64,000 nucleotides of DNA from Streptomyces sp. CB02261 (GTDB lineage Bacteria; Actinomycetota; Actinomycetes; Streptomycetales; Streptomycetaceae): contig NZ_LIVX01000002.1 in the NCBI RefSeq assembly GCF_001905665.1, positions 507,420 to 571,419 on the forward strand, given 5' to 3'. Both the position numbers and the translations under genes were made by a program. Shown here piece after piece: positions 1 to 8,466 of the stretch. Positions within the stretch are counted from its first letter, which is position 1, and each line of letters starts with the position of its first letter. The notes beneath the pieces are model-generated. The model saw only the letters and a program-made list of their open reading frames with translations. It was not told the origin of the DNA and did no database searches.

Positions 1-381
1 TCCGTCCTGGAACTCGACAAGCAGGCCCTCGGCAAGCCCGCCGACGCCGAGGAGGCCACGGCCCGCTGGAAGGCGATGCGGGGCCGGGTCGGCATCCTCC
101 AGACCGGTCACTGCGTGTACGACACGACCGCCAAGCGCTTCGAGTCGGCGACGGCCTCCACCGTGGTCCGCTTCGGCGAGCCGACGGACGAGGAGATCGC
201 CGCGTACGTGGCGAGCGGTGAACCGCTGCACGTGGCGGGCGCGTTCACCCTGGATGGGCGCTCGGCGCCGTTCATCGACGGCATCGACGGCGACCCGGGC
301 AATGTGATCGGCCTGTCCCTGCCGCTGCTGCGCAGGCTCCTCGCGAAGCTGGACGTACGGATCACCGACCTCTGGACCTGA
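1..381 (+). CDS. maf: Maf-family nucleotide pyrophosphatase, 3' part
   Basis: The open frame enters from before the window and gives the last 126 residues of a Maf/YhdE protein. Maf proteins hydrolyse non-canonical or excess nucleoside triphosphates to monophosphates in the cytoplasm. The visible part has the conserved [14 protein letters not shown] stretch, the [17 protein letters not shown] block and the C-terminal [14 protein letters not shown] motif; the N-terminal substrate loop lies outside. It converges on a membrane-protein gene 30 bp away. In Streptomyces maf usually sits beside acyl-CoA carboxylase genes, as here. Family assignment is firm, the substrate unknown. Confidence 0.9.
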   Translation, partial: SVLELDKQALGKPADAEEATARWKAMRGRVGILQTGHCVYDTTAKRFESATASTVVRFGEPTDEEIAAYVASGEPLHVAGAFTLDGRSAPFIDGIDGDPGNVIGLSLPLLRRLLAKLDVRITDLWT

Positions 382-411
382 GGCCCCGCTCCGGACCTGA
401 GGCCCCGTGAC

Positions 412-867
412 CTACGCGGCCGCCGGGGCCCCTTCGCGGGGCTCGGCGGCCTTGTCGTGGCCCTCGCCGTACGCCACCAGGGTGAGCACGATCAGGCCGA
501 GGACGACCACCAGGAAGGCGAACGACGGCCAGCCGAGGAGCCCCACCGCCACCGCGGCGAGGACCCCGTGCACGACCGCGCAGCCGATGAGCAGGCCCCG
601 GCCCGCCCGTCCGGGCCGGCGGTCGCGGACGCCCGCGAGGAGGGCGACCAGGGCGCAGAGGGCGAGGGCGATCCCGGAGACGATGCCGAGCACCCAGGTG
701 CCGGTGTACATGGCGCCGGGGTCCATGCCGTCGAGCGACATCGACTGGGCCTTGACGAACCGGGCCATCACGGCGTTGATGACGACGATCCCGGGCGCTT
801 CGAGGAGCAGCACCGCCGCCGTCACGAGAGCTATCGGTCTGCGGGCCACCTCGGCCACCCCCTGCAT
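412..867 (-). CDS. Small integral membrane protein, unknown function
   Basis: Encodes 151 residues with four predicted membrane helices, at about residues 9-30, 55-77, 87-107 and 110-128, and a short charged C-terminus. The ATG at 867 was chosen over the longer frame reaching 1050 because the extra segment ([10 protein letters not shown]...) lacks streptomycete codon bias and the conserved-looking part begins MQGVAEVARRP. No catalytic motif is visible. Similar small proteins sit between maf and accA-type genes in Streptomyces, so it may be a conserved neighbour, but no function can be assigned. Confidence 0.75.
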   Translation of the reverse strand: MQGVAEVARRPIALVTAAVLLLEAPGIVVINAVMARFVKAQSMSLDGMDPGAMYTGTWVLGIVSGIALALCALVALLAGVRDRRPGRAGRGLLIGCAVVHGVLAAVAVGLLGWPSFAFLVVVLGLIVLTLVAYGEGHDKAAEPREGAPAAA

Positions 868-1222
868 TCGCCTGTTACCGACAGTACGATCGACTGCGCG
901 AAGGCTACTGGCCGGTAAACCTCTGGACAAGAGTGCGGACACGGCGGGCGGCGGCGGACGGCTCGGCAAAGAATCACCGGGCCATTCGTAGGGACCCGAC
1001 AAAGAAACCCGAATGGCGACTGGCCGCATGAACAGAGACCTGCGCCACACCTCGGAGCTACTGTGCCGTAAAGGAACCCTGCGTACCGTGGTGCGACAAG
1101 GGAATTCACGACCCGAGCAGGCCCGGGGTCACGCTCCGTGTGGGCAAGTTCACCACTGGGGACGGGTCGAAAGGCCGTGTCGGCAGTCCCTAAACTCAGC
1201 TTGTTTCAAGGAGGGAGCCATC
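868..1222. other. Divergent intergenic region upstream of the carboxylase gene
   Basis: This 355-bp gap separates the divergent membrane-protein and carboxylase genes. Its base composition is lower in GC than the flanking genes. A possible -10 hexamer TAAACT lies at 1191-1196 and a strong ribosome binding site AAGGAGGGA at 1208-1216. I see no credible short ORF, RNA gene or long inverted repeat. Confidence 0.5.
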
Positions 1223-2977
1223 GTGCGCAAGGTGCTCATCGCCAACCGTGGCGAAATCGCTGTCCGTGTGGCCCGGGCGTGCCGGGACGCGGGTATCGGC
1301 AGCGTGGCCGTGTACGCCGAGCCGGACCGGGACGCCCTGCACGTCCGGGCGGCTGACGAGGCGTTCGCTCTGGGCGGTGACACCCCGGCGACCAGCTACC
1401 TGGACATGGCGAAGGTCCTCCAGGCGGCCAAGGACTCGGGTGCGGACGCGGTCCACCCCGGCTACGGCTTCCTGTCGGAGAACGCCGAGTTCGCGCAGGC
1501 CGTCCTGGACGCCGGCCTGACGTGGATCGGCCCGCCGCCGCAGGCCATCCGCGACCTGGGTGACAAGGTGGCGGCGCGTCACATCGCGCAGCGCGCCGGC
1601 GCCCCGCTGGTCGCGGGCACGCCGGACCCGGTCTCGGGTGCGGACGAGGTCGTGGCCTTCGCCAAGGAGCACGGTCTGCCGATCGCGATCAAGGCCGCCT
1701 TCGGTGGCGGCGGCCGTGGCCTGAAGGTCGCCCGGACGCTGGAGGAGGTCCCGGAGCTGTACGACTCCGCCGTCCGTGAGGCCGTCGCGGCCTTCGGCCG
1801 GGGCGAGTGCTTCGTCGAGCGGTACCTGGACAAGCCGCGTCACGTCGAGACGCAGTGCCTGGCCGACTCCCACGGCAACGTGGTCGTGGTCTCCACCCGT
1901 GACTGCTCGCTGCAGCGCCGGCACCAGAAGCTGGTCGAGGAGGCCCCCGCGCCGTTCCTGACCGCCGAGCAGAACGCCCAGCTGTACGCGGCGTCGAAGG
2001 CGATCCTGAAGGAGGCCGGCTACGTCGGCGCCGGCACGGTCGAGTTCCTCGTCGGCGTGGACGGCACGATCTCCTTCCTGGAGGTCAACACCCGCCTCCA
2101 GGTCGAGCACCCGGTGACCGAGGAGGTCACGGGCCTGGACCTGGTCCGCGAGATGTTCCGCATCGCGGACGGCGAGGAGCTCGGGTACGGCGACCCGGAG
2201 ATCCGGGGTCACTCGTTCGAGTTCCGTATCAACGGCGAGGACCCGGGCCGCGGCTTCCTGCCCGCCCCCGGCACCGTCACCCTCTTCGCCCCGCCGTCGG
2301 GCCCCGGTGTCCGCCTGGACGCGGGCGTGGAGTCCGGCAGCGTCATCGGCCCGGCCTGGGACTCGCTCCTGGCCAAGCTGATCGTCACCGGCGCCACCCG
2401 TGAGCAGGCCCTGCAGCGCGCCGCGCGTGCGCTGGAGGAGTTCAAGGTCGAGGGCATGGCCACCGCCATCCCCTTCCACCAGGCCGTCGTGGTCGACCCC
2501 GACTTCACCGCCGACCCGTTCCGGGTCCACACCCGGTGGATCGAGACGGAGTTCGTCAACGAGATCAAGCCGTTCGCCCCGGCCGGCGCCGACGCCGACG
2601 AGGACGAGGCGGGCCGCGAGACCATCGTCGTCGAGGTCGGCGGCAAGCGTCTCGAGGTCTCCCTGCCGTCCTCGCTCGGCATGACCCTGGCCCGCACGGG
2701 CCTGGCGGCCGGTGCGAAGCCGAAGCGCCGCGCGGCCAAGAAGTCCGGCCCCGCCGCCTCCGGTGACACCCTCGCCTCCCCGATGCAGGGCACGATCGTG
2801 AAGATCGCGGTCGAGGAGGGCCAGGAGGTCAAGGAGGGCGACCTCATCGTCGTCCTGGAGGCCATGAAGATGGAGCAGCCGCTGAACGCGCACCGCTCCG
2901 GCACCGTCAAGGGCCTGACCGCCGAGGTCGGCGCGTCGGTCACCTCCGGCGCCGCCATCTGCGACATCAAGGACTGA
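1223..2977 (+). CDS. accA2: Acyl-CoA carboxylase alpha subunit (biotin carboxylase + BCCP)
   Basis: 584 residues carry the biotin carboxylase half reaction and the biotin carrier for an acetyl-/propionyl-CoA carboxylase complex; malonyl- and methylmalonyl-CoA feed fatty acid and polyketide synthesis. The N-terminal domain starts [20 protein letters not shown], the ATP-grasp glycine loop GGGGRG is at about 161-166, and [14 protein letters not shown] marks the metal-binding site. A short linker rich in Ala and Lys leads to a biotinyl domain with the EAMKME motif; the biotinylated lysine is about residue 549. The GTG at 1223 is supported by AAGGAGG 7-15 nt upstream. The carboxyltransferase beta subunit is not in the window. 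The length and order match the shared AccA subunits of Streptomyces. Confidence 0.95.
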   Translation: MRKVLIANRGEIAVRVARACRDAGIGSVAVYAEPDRDALHVRAADEAFALGGDTPATSYLDMAKVLQAAKDSGADAVHPGYGFLSENAEFAQAVLDAGLTWIGPPPQAIRDLGDKVAARHIAQRAGAPLVAGTPDPVSGADEVVAFAKEHGLPIAIKAAFGGGGRGLKVARTLEEVPELYDSAVREAVAAFGRGECFVERYLDKPRHVETQCLADSHGNVVVVSTRDCSLQRRHQKLVEEAPAPFLTAEQNAQLYAASKAILKEAGYVGAGTVEFLVGVDGTISFLEVNTRLQVEHPVTEEVTGLDLVREMFRIADGEELGYGDPEIRGHSFEFRINGEDPGRGFLPAPGTVTLFAPPSGPGVRLDAGVESGSVIGPAWDSLLAKLIVTGATREQALQRAARALEEFKVEGMATAIPFHQAVVVDPDFTADPFRVHTRWIETEFVNEIKPFAPAGADADEDEAGRETIVVEVGGKRLEVSLPSSLGMTLARTGLAAGAKPKRRAAKKSGPAASGDTLASPMQGTIVKIAVEEGQEVKEGDLIVVLEAMKMEQPLNAHRSGTVKGLTAEVGASVTSGAAICDIKD

Positions 2978-2998
2978 CGGTCGCACCGAGTACGGTAC

Positions 2999-3032
2999 GA
3001 AGGGCCCGCAGGCAGCCGCCTGCGGGCCCTTC
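2999..3032 (+). terminator. Perfect 15-bp hairpin after the carboxylase gene
   Basis: A perfect 15-bp stem (2999-3013 pairing with 3018-3032) encloses a 4-nt loop AGCC, 21 bp after the carboxylase stop codon. It precedes the TetR ribosome binding site, so it should isolate the two units. There is no long T run, as is usual in Streptomyces. Confidence 0.85.
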
Positions 3033-3056
3033 GTCGAGGGGAGGCACTGCCACACC

Positions 3057-3605
3057 ATGCGAGCCGACGCACGCCGCAACCACGAGCGACTGCTCATCGA
3101 GGCCCGTGGCACCTTCGCCGAACTGGGCGCCGACGCCTCCCTGGAGGAGATCGCGCGCCGCGCGGGCGTGGGGATCGGCACCCTCTACCGCCACTTCCCC
3201 ACCCGGGCCGAGCTGCTGAACGCCGTGTTCCAGGAAGCCCTGGCGGAACTCCTGCGCCGCTCCGGGGAACTGGCCGAGACCGAGGAGCCGTGCCGGGCCC
3301 TCGTGGAGTGGCTGCGGGCCCTGGTCGCGCACGCGGGCGAGTACCGGGGGCTCGCGCACGCGCTGATGTCCGCCTCGTACGACCGGAGTTCGGCCCTCGC
3401 CGGGTGCAGCGAACCGCTGCGCGCGGCGGGTGAGCGACTGCTGGAGCGCGCCCGGGAGGCGGGGCAGGTGCGCGCCGACGTGTCGATCGGCGATCTGATG
3501 CAGCTGACCAACGCGATCGCGCTGGCGGCGGAACAGTGCCCGGAAGACCGCGAGTTGGCGGACCGTCTGCTCGCGCTGACGCTGCGCGGCATCAAGAAGG
3601 GCTGA
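3057..3605 (+). CDS. TetR-family transcriptional regulator
   Basis: 182 residues with an N-terminal TetR helix-turn-helix (about residues 29-53, SLEEIARRAGVGIGTLYRHF) and a C-terminal ligand/dimer region containing LVAHAGEYRGLAHALMSASYD. The ATG at 3057 follows GAGGGGAGG by about 13 nt. It probably acts as a small-molecule-responsive repressor. Its gene lies tail to tail with the DeoR gene and just after the carboxylase terminator, so its target is not evident from context. Confidence 0.9.
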   Translation: MRADARRNHERLLIEARGTFAELGADASLEEIARRAGVGIGTLYRHFPTRAELLNAVFQEALAELLRRSGELAETEEPCRALVEWLRALVAHAGEYRGLAHALMSASYDRSSALAGCSEPLRAAGERLLERAREAGQVRADVSIGDLMQLTNAIALAAEQCPEDRELADRLLALTLRGIKKG

Positions 3606-3611
3606 CGGCGT

Positions 3612-3663
3612 CCGGTCCGGGTCGGGCGGCGTGGGACCCCTGGGGGAAGGTCCCTCGGACCGG
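3612..3663. terminator. Bidirectional terminator between tetR and deoR
   Basis: An outer 8-bp stem CCGGTCCG/CGGACCGG (3612-3619 with 3656-3663) encloses an inner GGGACC/GGTCCC stem (3633-3638 with 3649-3654). It fills the 59-bp gap between two converging genes. Confidence 0.6.
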
Positions 3664-3664
3664 C

Positions 3665-4618
3665 TCAGCGGCGGCGCATGTCCGCGACGCGTGCCGTGCG
3701 CTCCAGGGTCTCGGCGGCCATCCCTCCGCCCGGTCCCCTGAACTGACCGGCCGCCATCCGTCCGCGCTGGACCGGGAGCGGCATGTCACGGCGCGGCCGG
3801 GCGCCCGGGGGGAGCTGGTCGCCGCCGGTGGCTGCGCCCGTACCGGCGACGGCGATCTGGACGCCCTGGTCGGCGAGGGCCTGGAGCTCGGTGGCGGCCC
3901 GGTCGTCGTGGGCGGGCGGCTCGTCGGTCACCAGGCGGGTGATGACGTCCGTGGGCACCGTCTGGAACATGGTGTCGGCGCCCAGCTTGGTGTGGTCGGC
4001 GAGGACCACGACCTCCGCGGCCGCCTGGACGAGAGCCCGGTCCACGCTCGCGGAGAGCATGTTGGACGTGGACAGGCCGCGCTCGGCGGTCAGCCCGCTC
4101 CCGGAGAGGAAGGCGCGGGAGACCCTGAGTCCCTGGAGCGACTGCTCGGCCCCGCTGCCCACCAGGGCGTAGTTGGAGCCGCGCAGGGTGCCGCCGGTCA
4201 TGACGACCTCGACCCGGTTGGCGTGGGCGAGGGCCTGGGCGACGAGCAGGGAGTTGGTGACCACGGTCAGACCGGGCACGCGGGCGAGCCGGCGGGCCAG
4301 CTCCTGCGTGGTCGTCCCGGCGCCGACGACGATGGCCTCGCCTTCTTCGACGAGGCTCGCGGCGACGTCGGCGATGGCCGTCTTCTCCGCGGCCGCGAGA
4401 TGGGATTTCTGCGGGAAGCCGGATTCTCGCGTGAATCCGCCCGGCAACACCGCACCGCCGTGCCGGCGGTCGAGGAGTCCTTCTGCCTCGAGGGCCCGTA
4501 CGTCTCTCCGTACGGTCACCTCAGAGGTCTGGACGACGCGGGCGAGCTCGCGGAGCGACACGGCCCCATTGGCTCGCACCATTTCGAGGATCAACTGGCG
4601 ACGTTCTGCAGCGAACAC
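3665..4618 (-). CDS. DeoR/GlpR-family transcriptional regulator
   Basis: 317 residues. The N-terminal winged helix (about 6-58) has the DeoR signature SLRELARVVQTSEVTVRRDVRALE followed by RRHGGAVL. The sugar-phosphate isomerase-like effector domain follows, with the typical VGAGTTTQELARRL and ADHTKLGADTMFQT segments. A low-complexity tail of about 55 residues makes it longer than the usual 250-260. The GTG at 4618 is the only start keeping the complete HTH. Family members usually respond to phosphorylated sugars, so deoxyribose-5-phosphate or ribose-1-phosphate are reasonable ligands given the nucleoside genes nearby, but this is inference. No CTACGCGCGTAG copy lies upstream of its own gene. 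Confidence 0.9.
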   Translation of the reverse strand: MFAAERRQLILEMVRANGAVSLRELARVVQTSEVTVRRDVRALEAEGLLDRRHGGAVLPGGFTRESGFPQKSHLAAAEKTAIADVAASLVEEGEAIVVGAGTTTQELARRLARVPGLTVVTNSLLVAQALAHANRVEVVMTGGTLRGSNYALVGSGAEQSLQGLRVSRAFLSGSGLTAERGLSTSNMLSASVDRALVQAAAEVVVLADHTKLGADTMFQTVPTDVITRLVTDEPPAHDDRAATELQALADQGVQIAVAGTGAATGGDQLPPGARPRRDMPLPVQRGRMAAGQFRGPGGGMAAETLERTARVADMRRR

Positions 4619-4690
4619 GAAACTGACAGTAACGTGACCGGGCGATAGTTTTCAGCACTATGCGGCGAATTGCAGAAGATGCCCACAGAC

Positions 4691-4718
4691 GGGACCTCCA
4701 AGTGATATAGGAGGCCCC
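4691..4718 (-). terminator. Terminator downstream of lpdA
   Basis: Inverted repeat GGGACCTCC / GGAGGCCCC with a loop of about 10 nt, with one non-Watson-Crick position, located about 100 bp after the lpdA stop codon and before the deoR start on the same strand. It should separate the two units. Confidence 0.5.
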
Positions 4719-4819
4719 GCCGTTGATCGGCTTCCGGCCGGGTCTATGCCCTGCCTTGCCGGGGGTTGTCCGGGTCGGCGAACCGTTCCCGCAGGCGGGA
4801 GCGGTGCCGGTACGGAGCG

Positions 4820-6259
4820 TTACGCCTCGCCCGCGGACTTCCGGGTGTGCAACTGCCGTGCCACTTCCGCGATCGAACCCGACAGGGAGGGGTACACGGT
4901 GAATGCATTTGCGATCTGTTCGACGGTCAGATTGTTGTCGACCGCGATCGAGATCGGATGGATCAGTTCGCTCGCCTTCGGGGCGACCACGCAGCCGCCG
5001 ACCACGATGCCGGTGCCCGGACGGCAGAAGATCTTCACGAAGCCGTCCCGGATGCCCTGCATCTTCGCGCGCGGGTTGCGCAGCAGCGGCAGCTTGACGA
5101 CCTTGGCGTCGATCTTGCCCGCGTCCACGTCGGCCTGGGTGTAGCCGACGGTGGCGATCTCCGGGTCGGTGAAGACGTTCGACGAGACCGTCTTCAGGTT
5201 GAGCGGGGCCACCGCGTCGCCGAGGAAGTGGTACATCGCGATACGGCCCTGCATGGCGGCCACCGAGGCCAGCGCGAAGACACCGGTGACGTCACCGGCC
5301 GCGTACACGCCGGGGGCGCTCGTACGGGAGACCTTGTCCGTCCAGATGTGACCGGAGTCCTTCAGCCTGACCCCCGCCTCCTCCAGACCCATTCCGGCCG
5401 AGTTCGGGATCGCGCCGACCGCCATGAGGCAGTGCGAGCCGGAGATGACCCGGCCGTCGGCGAGGGTGACCTCGACCCGGTCGCCGACGCGCTTGGCGGA
5501 CTCGGCGCGGGAGCGGGCCATGACGTTCATGCCGCGACGCCGGAAGACATCCTCCAGGACGGCCGCCGCGTCCGGGTCCTCGCCGGGCAGCACCCGGTCG
5601 CGGGAGGAGACCAGGGTGACCCGGGAGCCGAGCGCCTGGTAGGCGCCGGCGAACTCGGCGCCGGTGACGCCGGAGCCGACCACGATGAGCTCCTCGGGGA
5701 GCTCCTTGAGGTCGTAGACCTGGGTCCAGTTCAGGATGCGCTCGCCGTCCGGCTTGGCGTCCGGGACCTCGCGCGGGTGGCCGCCCGTCGCGATGAGCAC
5801 GGCGTCCGCGGTCAGCGTCTCCTCGGTGCCGTCGGCGGCGGTGACGATCACCTGGCGGGAGCCGTCCATCGCCTGCCGGCCGGAGAGCCTGCCGCGGCCG
5901 CGCAGCACCCGGGCGCCCGCCCGGGTGACGGAGGCGGTGATGTCGTGCGACTGGGCGAGCGCGAGGCGCTTCACCCGTCGGTTGACCTTGCCGAGGTCCA
6001 CGCCCACGACCCGGGCGGCCTGCTCCACGTGCGGGGTGTCGTCCGCGACGATGATGCCGAGTTCCTCGTAGGAGGAGTCGAAGGTGGTCATCACCTCCGC
6101 CGTGGCGATCAGCGTCTTGGAGGGGACGCAGTCGGTCAGGACGGACGCGCCGCCGAGGCCGTCGCAGTCGACGACGGTCACCTCCGCGCCGAGTTGGGCG
6201 CCCACCAGGGCCGCCTCGTATCCGCCGGGTCCGCCGCCGATGATCACGATCCGGGTCAC
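4820..6259 (-). CDS. lpdA: LpdA-type flavoprotein NAD(P)H:quinone reductase
   Basis: 479 residues of the pyridine nucleotide-disulfide oxidoreductase fold: N-terminal FAD loop IVIIGGGPGGYEAA (about 4-17), central NAD(P) loop VVGSGVTGAEFAGA, second FAD motif YAAGDVTG, C-terminal dimer domain. The dihydrolipoamide dehydrogenase disulfide is absent: GGASVLTDCVPSKT has Ser at 39 where the first redox cysteine should be and keeps only Cys44. The C-terminal His-Glu dyad is replaced by YPSLSG. These changes match mycobacterial LpdA-like quinone reductases, not true lipoamide dehydrogenases. It begins with GTG at 6259. Names such as dihydrolipoamide dehydrogenase would be misleading. Confidence 0.88.
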   Translation of the reverse strand: MTRIVIIGGGPGGYEAALVGAQLGAEVTVVDCDGLGGASVLTDCVPSKTLIATAEVMTTFDSSYEELGIIVADDTPHVEQAARVVGVDLGKVNRRVKRLALAQSHDITASVTRAGARVLRGRGRLSGRQAMDGSRQVIVTAADGTEETLTADAVLIATGGHPREVPDAKPDGERILNWTQVYDLKELPEELIVVGSGVTGAEFAGAYQALGSRVTLVSSRDRVLPGEDPDAAAVLEDVFRRRGMNVMARSRAESAKRVGDRVEVTLADGRVISGSHCLMAVGAIPNSAGMGLEEAGVRLKDSGHIWTDKVSRTSAPGVYAAGDVTGVFALASVAAMQGRIAMYHFLGDAVAPLNLKTVSSNVFTDPEIATVGYTQADVDAGKIDAKVVKLPLLRNPRAKMQGIRDGFVKIFCRPGTGIVVGGCVVAPKASELIHPISIAVDNNLTVEQIANAFTVYPSLSGSIAEVARQLHTRKSAGEA

Positions 6260-6315
6260 TGGGATCTACGCCTCGCGCTCTCGTTCTGCTGCCGGGGGGT
6301 CCCCCGCTGGGATGC

Positions 6316-6372
6316 AGTGCGTACGCCATTGTCCCGCACGCCTCAAGTGCGTACCCCATTCTCCCGCACGCC
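6316..6372. repeat. Two imperfect 27-bp direct repeats upstream of lpdA
   Basis: Copies at 6316-6342 and 6346-6372 are identical at 25 of 27 positions and have a 30-bp period. Each contains GTGCGTAC and CCCGCACGCC. They lie 57-113 bp upstream of the lpdA start on the opposite strand, so they could be a tandem operator or part of its promoter. Confidence 0.6.
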
Positions 6373-6501
6373 GGGCGCGGTCTCACGCCGGGGCCTCCGA
6401 AGGGGCGCGCCCGGCGGGCGCCGTCCACCGGCGGGCGCGGGCCCGCGGTCGCCACCTCGGAGTTCGGCGGACACCCCGCCCCCTCCCGTACCCTCGGTCC
6501 C

Positions 6502-6939
6502 ATGTCGCTCTACGCCGCTTTCGCCGGCAACCTCGACGCGCGGCTGATGAGCCGCCGCGCACCGCACTCCCCGCTGCGCGGCACCGGCTGGCTGAACGGC
6601 TGGCGGCTGACCTTCGGCGGCGAGCAGATGGGCTGGGAGGGGGCGCTGGCCACCATCGTGGAGGCCCCCCGCTCCCAGGTCTTCGTGGCGCTGTACGACA
6701 TCGCGCCGATGGACGAGGACTCCATGGACCGCTGGGAGGGCGTCGGCCTCGACATCTACCGCAGGATGCGGGTGCGGGTGCACACCCTGGACGGCGAGGA
6801 GCCCGCGTGGGTGTACGTGCTCAACGCGTACGAGGGCGGGCTGCCGTCGGCGCGGTACCTGGGCGAGGTCGCCGACGCGGCCGAGTCCGCGGGCGCGCCG
6901 CACGACTACGTGATGGAGCTGCGCAAGCGCCCCTGCTGA
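6502..6939 (+). CDS. Gamma-glutamylcyclotransferase-fold protein
   Basis: 145 residues of the GGCT/AIG2-like (BtrG) fold, which cleave gamma-glutamyl amides to 5-oxoproline. The N-terminal [15 protein letters not shown] corresponds to the Y-x-x-Y/F-G-S-N substrate loop, and [18 protein letters not shown] contains the family's D/E-rich stretch with the likely catalytic acid. The ATG at 6502 opens directly with the fold. It stands alone between lpdA (divergent) and the purine phosphorylase gene. The actual substrate is unknown. Confidence 0.8.
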   Translation: MSLYAAFAGNLDARLMSRRAPHSPLRGTGWLNGWRLTFGGEQMGWEGALATIVEAPRSQVFVALYDIAPMDEDSMDRWEGVGLDIYRRMRVRVHTLDGEEPAWVYVLNAYEGGLPSARYLGEVADAAESAGAPHDYVMELRKRPC

Positions 6940-7074
6940 TCCCGGCGCGGGGGTACGGACGGCGGGCCGCGCGGACGCGGGTGGACGAACGCCCCAGGGG
7001 CGGGCACAGGGGGACGGGTGCGTCTTTCGTCGGAAACGACAAGACAACGATCGCATGTCCGTCGGCATCGTCAT

Positions 7075-7086
7075 CTACGCGCGTAG
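7075..7086. promoter_or_regulatory. Nucleoside-regulon operator, perfect CTACGCGCGTAG
   Basis: A perfect 12-bp palindrome lies 82 bp before the purine nucleoside phosphorylase start. A possible -10 TACGCT at 7099-7104 would place this site on the -35 region. The same motif precedes deoC, add, deoA, the ABC importer and the BMP gene. Confidence 0.8.
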
Positions 7087-7103
7087 GCAATCTGCGGCTA
7101 CGC

Positions 7104-7115
7104 TTCTGCGCGTAG
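7104..7115. promoter_or_regulatory. Second, degenerate nucleoside-regulon operator
   Basis: TTCTGCGCGTAG matches the palindrome at 9 of 12 positions, with the right half intact. Its centre is 29 bp from that of the perfect copy. It overlaps the inferred transcription start, so two dimers could bracket the promoter. Confidence 0.5.
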
Positions 7116-7168
7116 GAAATCCGTCCGGGGCCCGCCTCCGGACCCCCCTCCCCGAGGCGAGAGAGTCA

Positions 7169-7972
7169 GTGAACGCAACTGCCACCCCGTACGAGGCCGC
7201 CGAGGCCGCTGCCGCACGTCTTCGCGAGCTGACCGGAGTCGAGAACCACGACGTCGCCCTGGTCATGGGCTCGGGCTGGGCGCCCGCCGTCGACGCGCTC
7301 GGCGCCCCCGAGGCCGAGTTCCCGGTGACCGACCTGCCCGGCTTCCCGCCGCCCGCCGTCGAGGGCCACGGCGGCAAGGTCCGCTCGTACAAGATCGGTG
7401 CGAAGCGCGCCCTCGTCTTCCTCGGCCGCACCCACTTCTACGAGGGCCGCGGTGTCGCGTCCGTCGCCCACGGCGTCCGCACCGCCGTCGCCGCCGGCTG
7501 CAAGACCGTCATCCTCACGAACGGCTGCGGCGGCCTGCGCGAGGGCATGCGCCCCGGCCAGCCGGTCCTCATCAGCGACCACCTCAACCTGACGGCGGCC
7601 TCCCCGATCGTCGGCGCCAACTTCGTGGACCTCACCGACCTGTACTCGCCGCGGCTGCGCGCGCTGTGCAAGGAGGTCGACGAGACCCTCGAAGAGGGCG
7701 TCTACGTGCAGTTCCCCGGCCCGCACTACGAGACCCCGGCCGAGATCAACATGGTCCGCGTCCTCGGTGGCGACCTGGTCGGCATGTCCACCGTCCTGGA
7801 GGCCATCGCCGCCCGCGAGGCCGGCGCGGAGGTGCTCGGCATCTCCCTGGTCACCAACCTGGCGGCGGGGCTCTCGGGCGAGCCGCTGAACCACGAGGAG
7901 GTCCTCCAGGCGGGACGGGACTCCGCCGCGCGGATGGGCGAGCTGCTGACGCGGGTCCTCGACCGGATCTGA
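7169..7972 (+). CDS. punA: Purine nucleoside phosphorylase
   Basis: 267 residues of the trimeric (NP-II) phosphorylase family: purine (deoxy)ribonucleoside + phosphate to base + (deoxy)ribose-1-phosphate in the cytoplasm. Visible motifs are the phosphate loop [19 protein letters not shown], the NGCGGL segment, the [11 protein letters not shown] strand, the M-S-T-V-L-E purine/ribose segment and VTNLAAG near the C-terminus. The GTG at 7169 follows GAGGCGAGAG; a longer frame to 7055 would swallow the two operators. The operators upstream tie it to the nucleoside regulon, supplying deoxyribose-1-phosphate for the deoC branch. Confidence 0.93.
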   Translation: MNATATPYEAAEAAAARLRELTGVENHDVALVMGSGWAPAVDALGAPEAEFPVTDLPGFPPPAVEGHGGKVRSYKIGAKRALVFLGRTHFYEGRGVASVAHGVRTAVAAGCKTVILTNGCGGLREGMRPGQPVLISDHLNLTAASPIVGANFVDLTDLYSPRLRALCKEVDETLEEGVYVQFPGPHYETPAEINMVRVLGGDLVGMSTVLEAIAAREAGAEVLGISLVTNLAAGLSGEPLNHEEVLQAGRDSAARMGELLTRVLDRI

Positions 7973-8466
7973 GCCCTCCCGGCGCCCCTCGCGCCGTCCG
8001 GCCCCGGGGGCCGGACGGGCTTCGGGCCGCCGCGCGGGGCTTCTCCCCCCGCCCGCCCCTTCCCGGGGCAACCGCAGCGGCCCCCGGACGGCCGGGCCCC
8101 CGCGGTCGGTGGCCCCCCGTCGGGCCTCCGCACGGGGCTTCTCCCCCGACCCGGCCCTTCCCGGGGCAACCGCGGCGGCCTCCGACCGCCCGGGCCCCGG
8201 CCTCGGCCGGCACCGTCGGGGCCGCCGCGCGGGCCTTCTCCACCACCCCGCCCCTTCCCGGAACCGGGGGCCCCGCCCCCGGACCCCCGCGCCTCGGACT
8301 CCCCTGACGCCTGACGGCGCGGGGCGACGAGGGCACGGCCGCAGGCCGTACGGGGGCCCGGGGCTCGCCCCCCGTTCGGGAAGGGGCGGGGTGGGGAAAG
8401 GTTCCGCGCAGCGGCTCACGGCCCCGCACCCGCACCTCCCGCACGCCCCATCCCGAAAGGCACACC
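7973..8466. repeat. 494-bp intergenic region of degenerate GC-rich repeats
   Basis: No gene is visible. Three related blocks begin near 8032, 8130 and 8227, a period of about 97 bp. Each contains a variant of GGCTTCTCCCC followed by GCCCCTTCCCGG; the first two also share GGGCAACCGC. A fourth, inverted copy (GGGAAGGGGCGGGG) lies at about 8380-8397. Such GC-rich dispersed repeats are common in Streptomyces intergenic DNA. The purine phosphorylase terminator could lie within it. Confidence 0.6.

Noticed and set aside
1196..3181. 661-residue open frame antisense to the carboxylase gene
   Set aside because: High-GC codon bias leaves complementary frames open. The plus strand encodes an intact biotin carboxylase; the antisense translation is Arg/Gly/Asp-rich with no motif.
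7973..8466. CRISPR-like array
   Set aside because: Blocks are too long, degenerate and GC-rich, with no uniform spacers and no cas genes.
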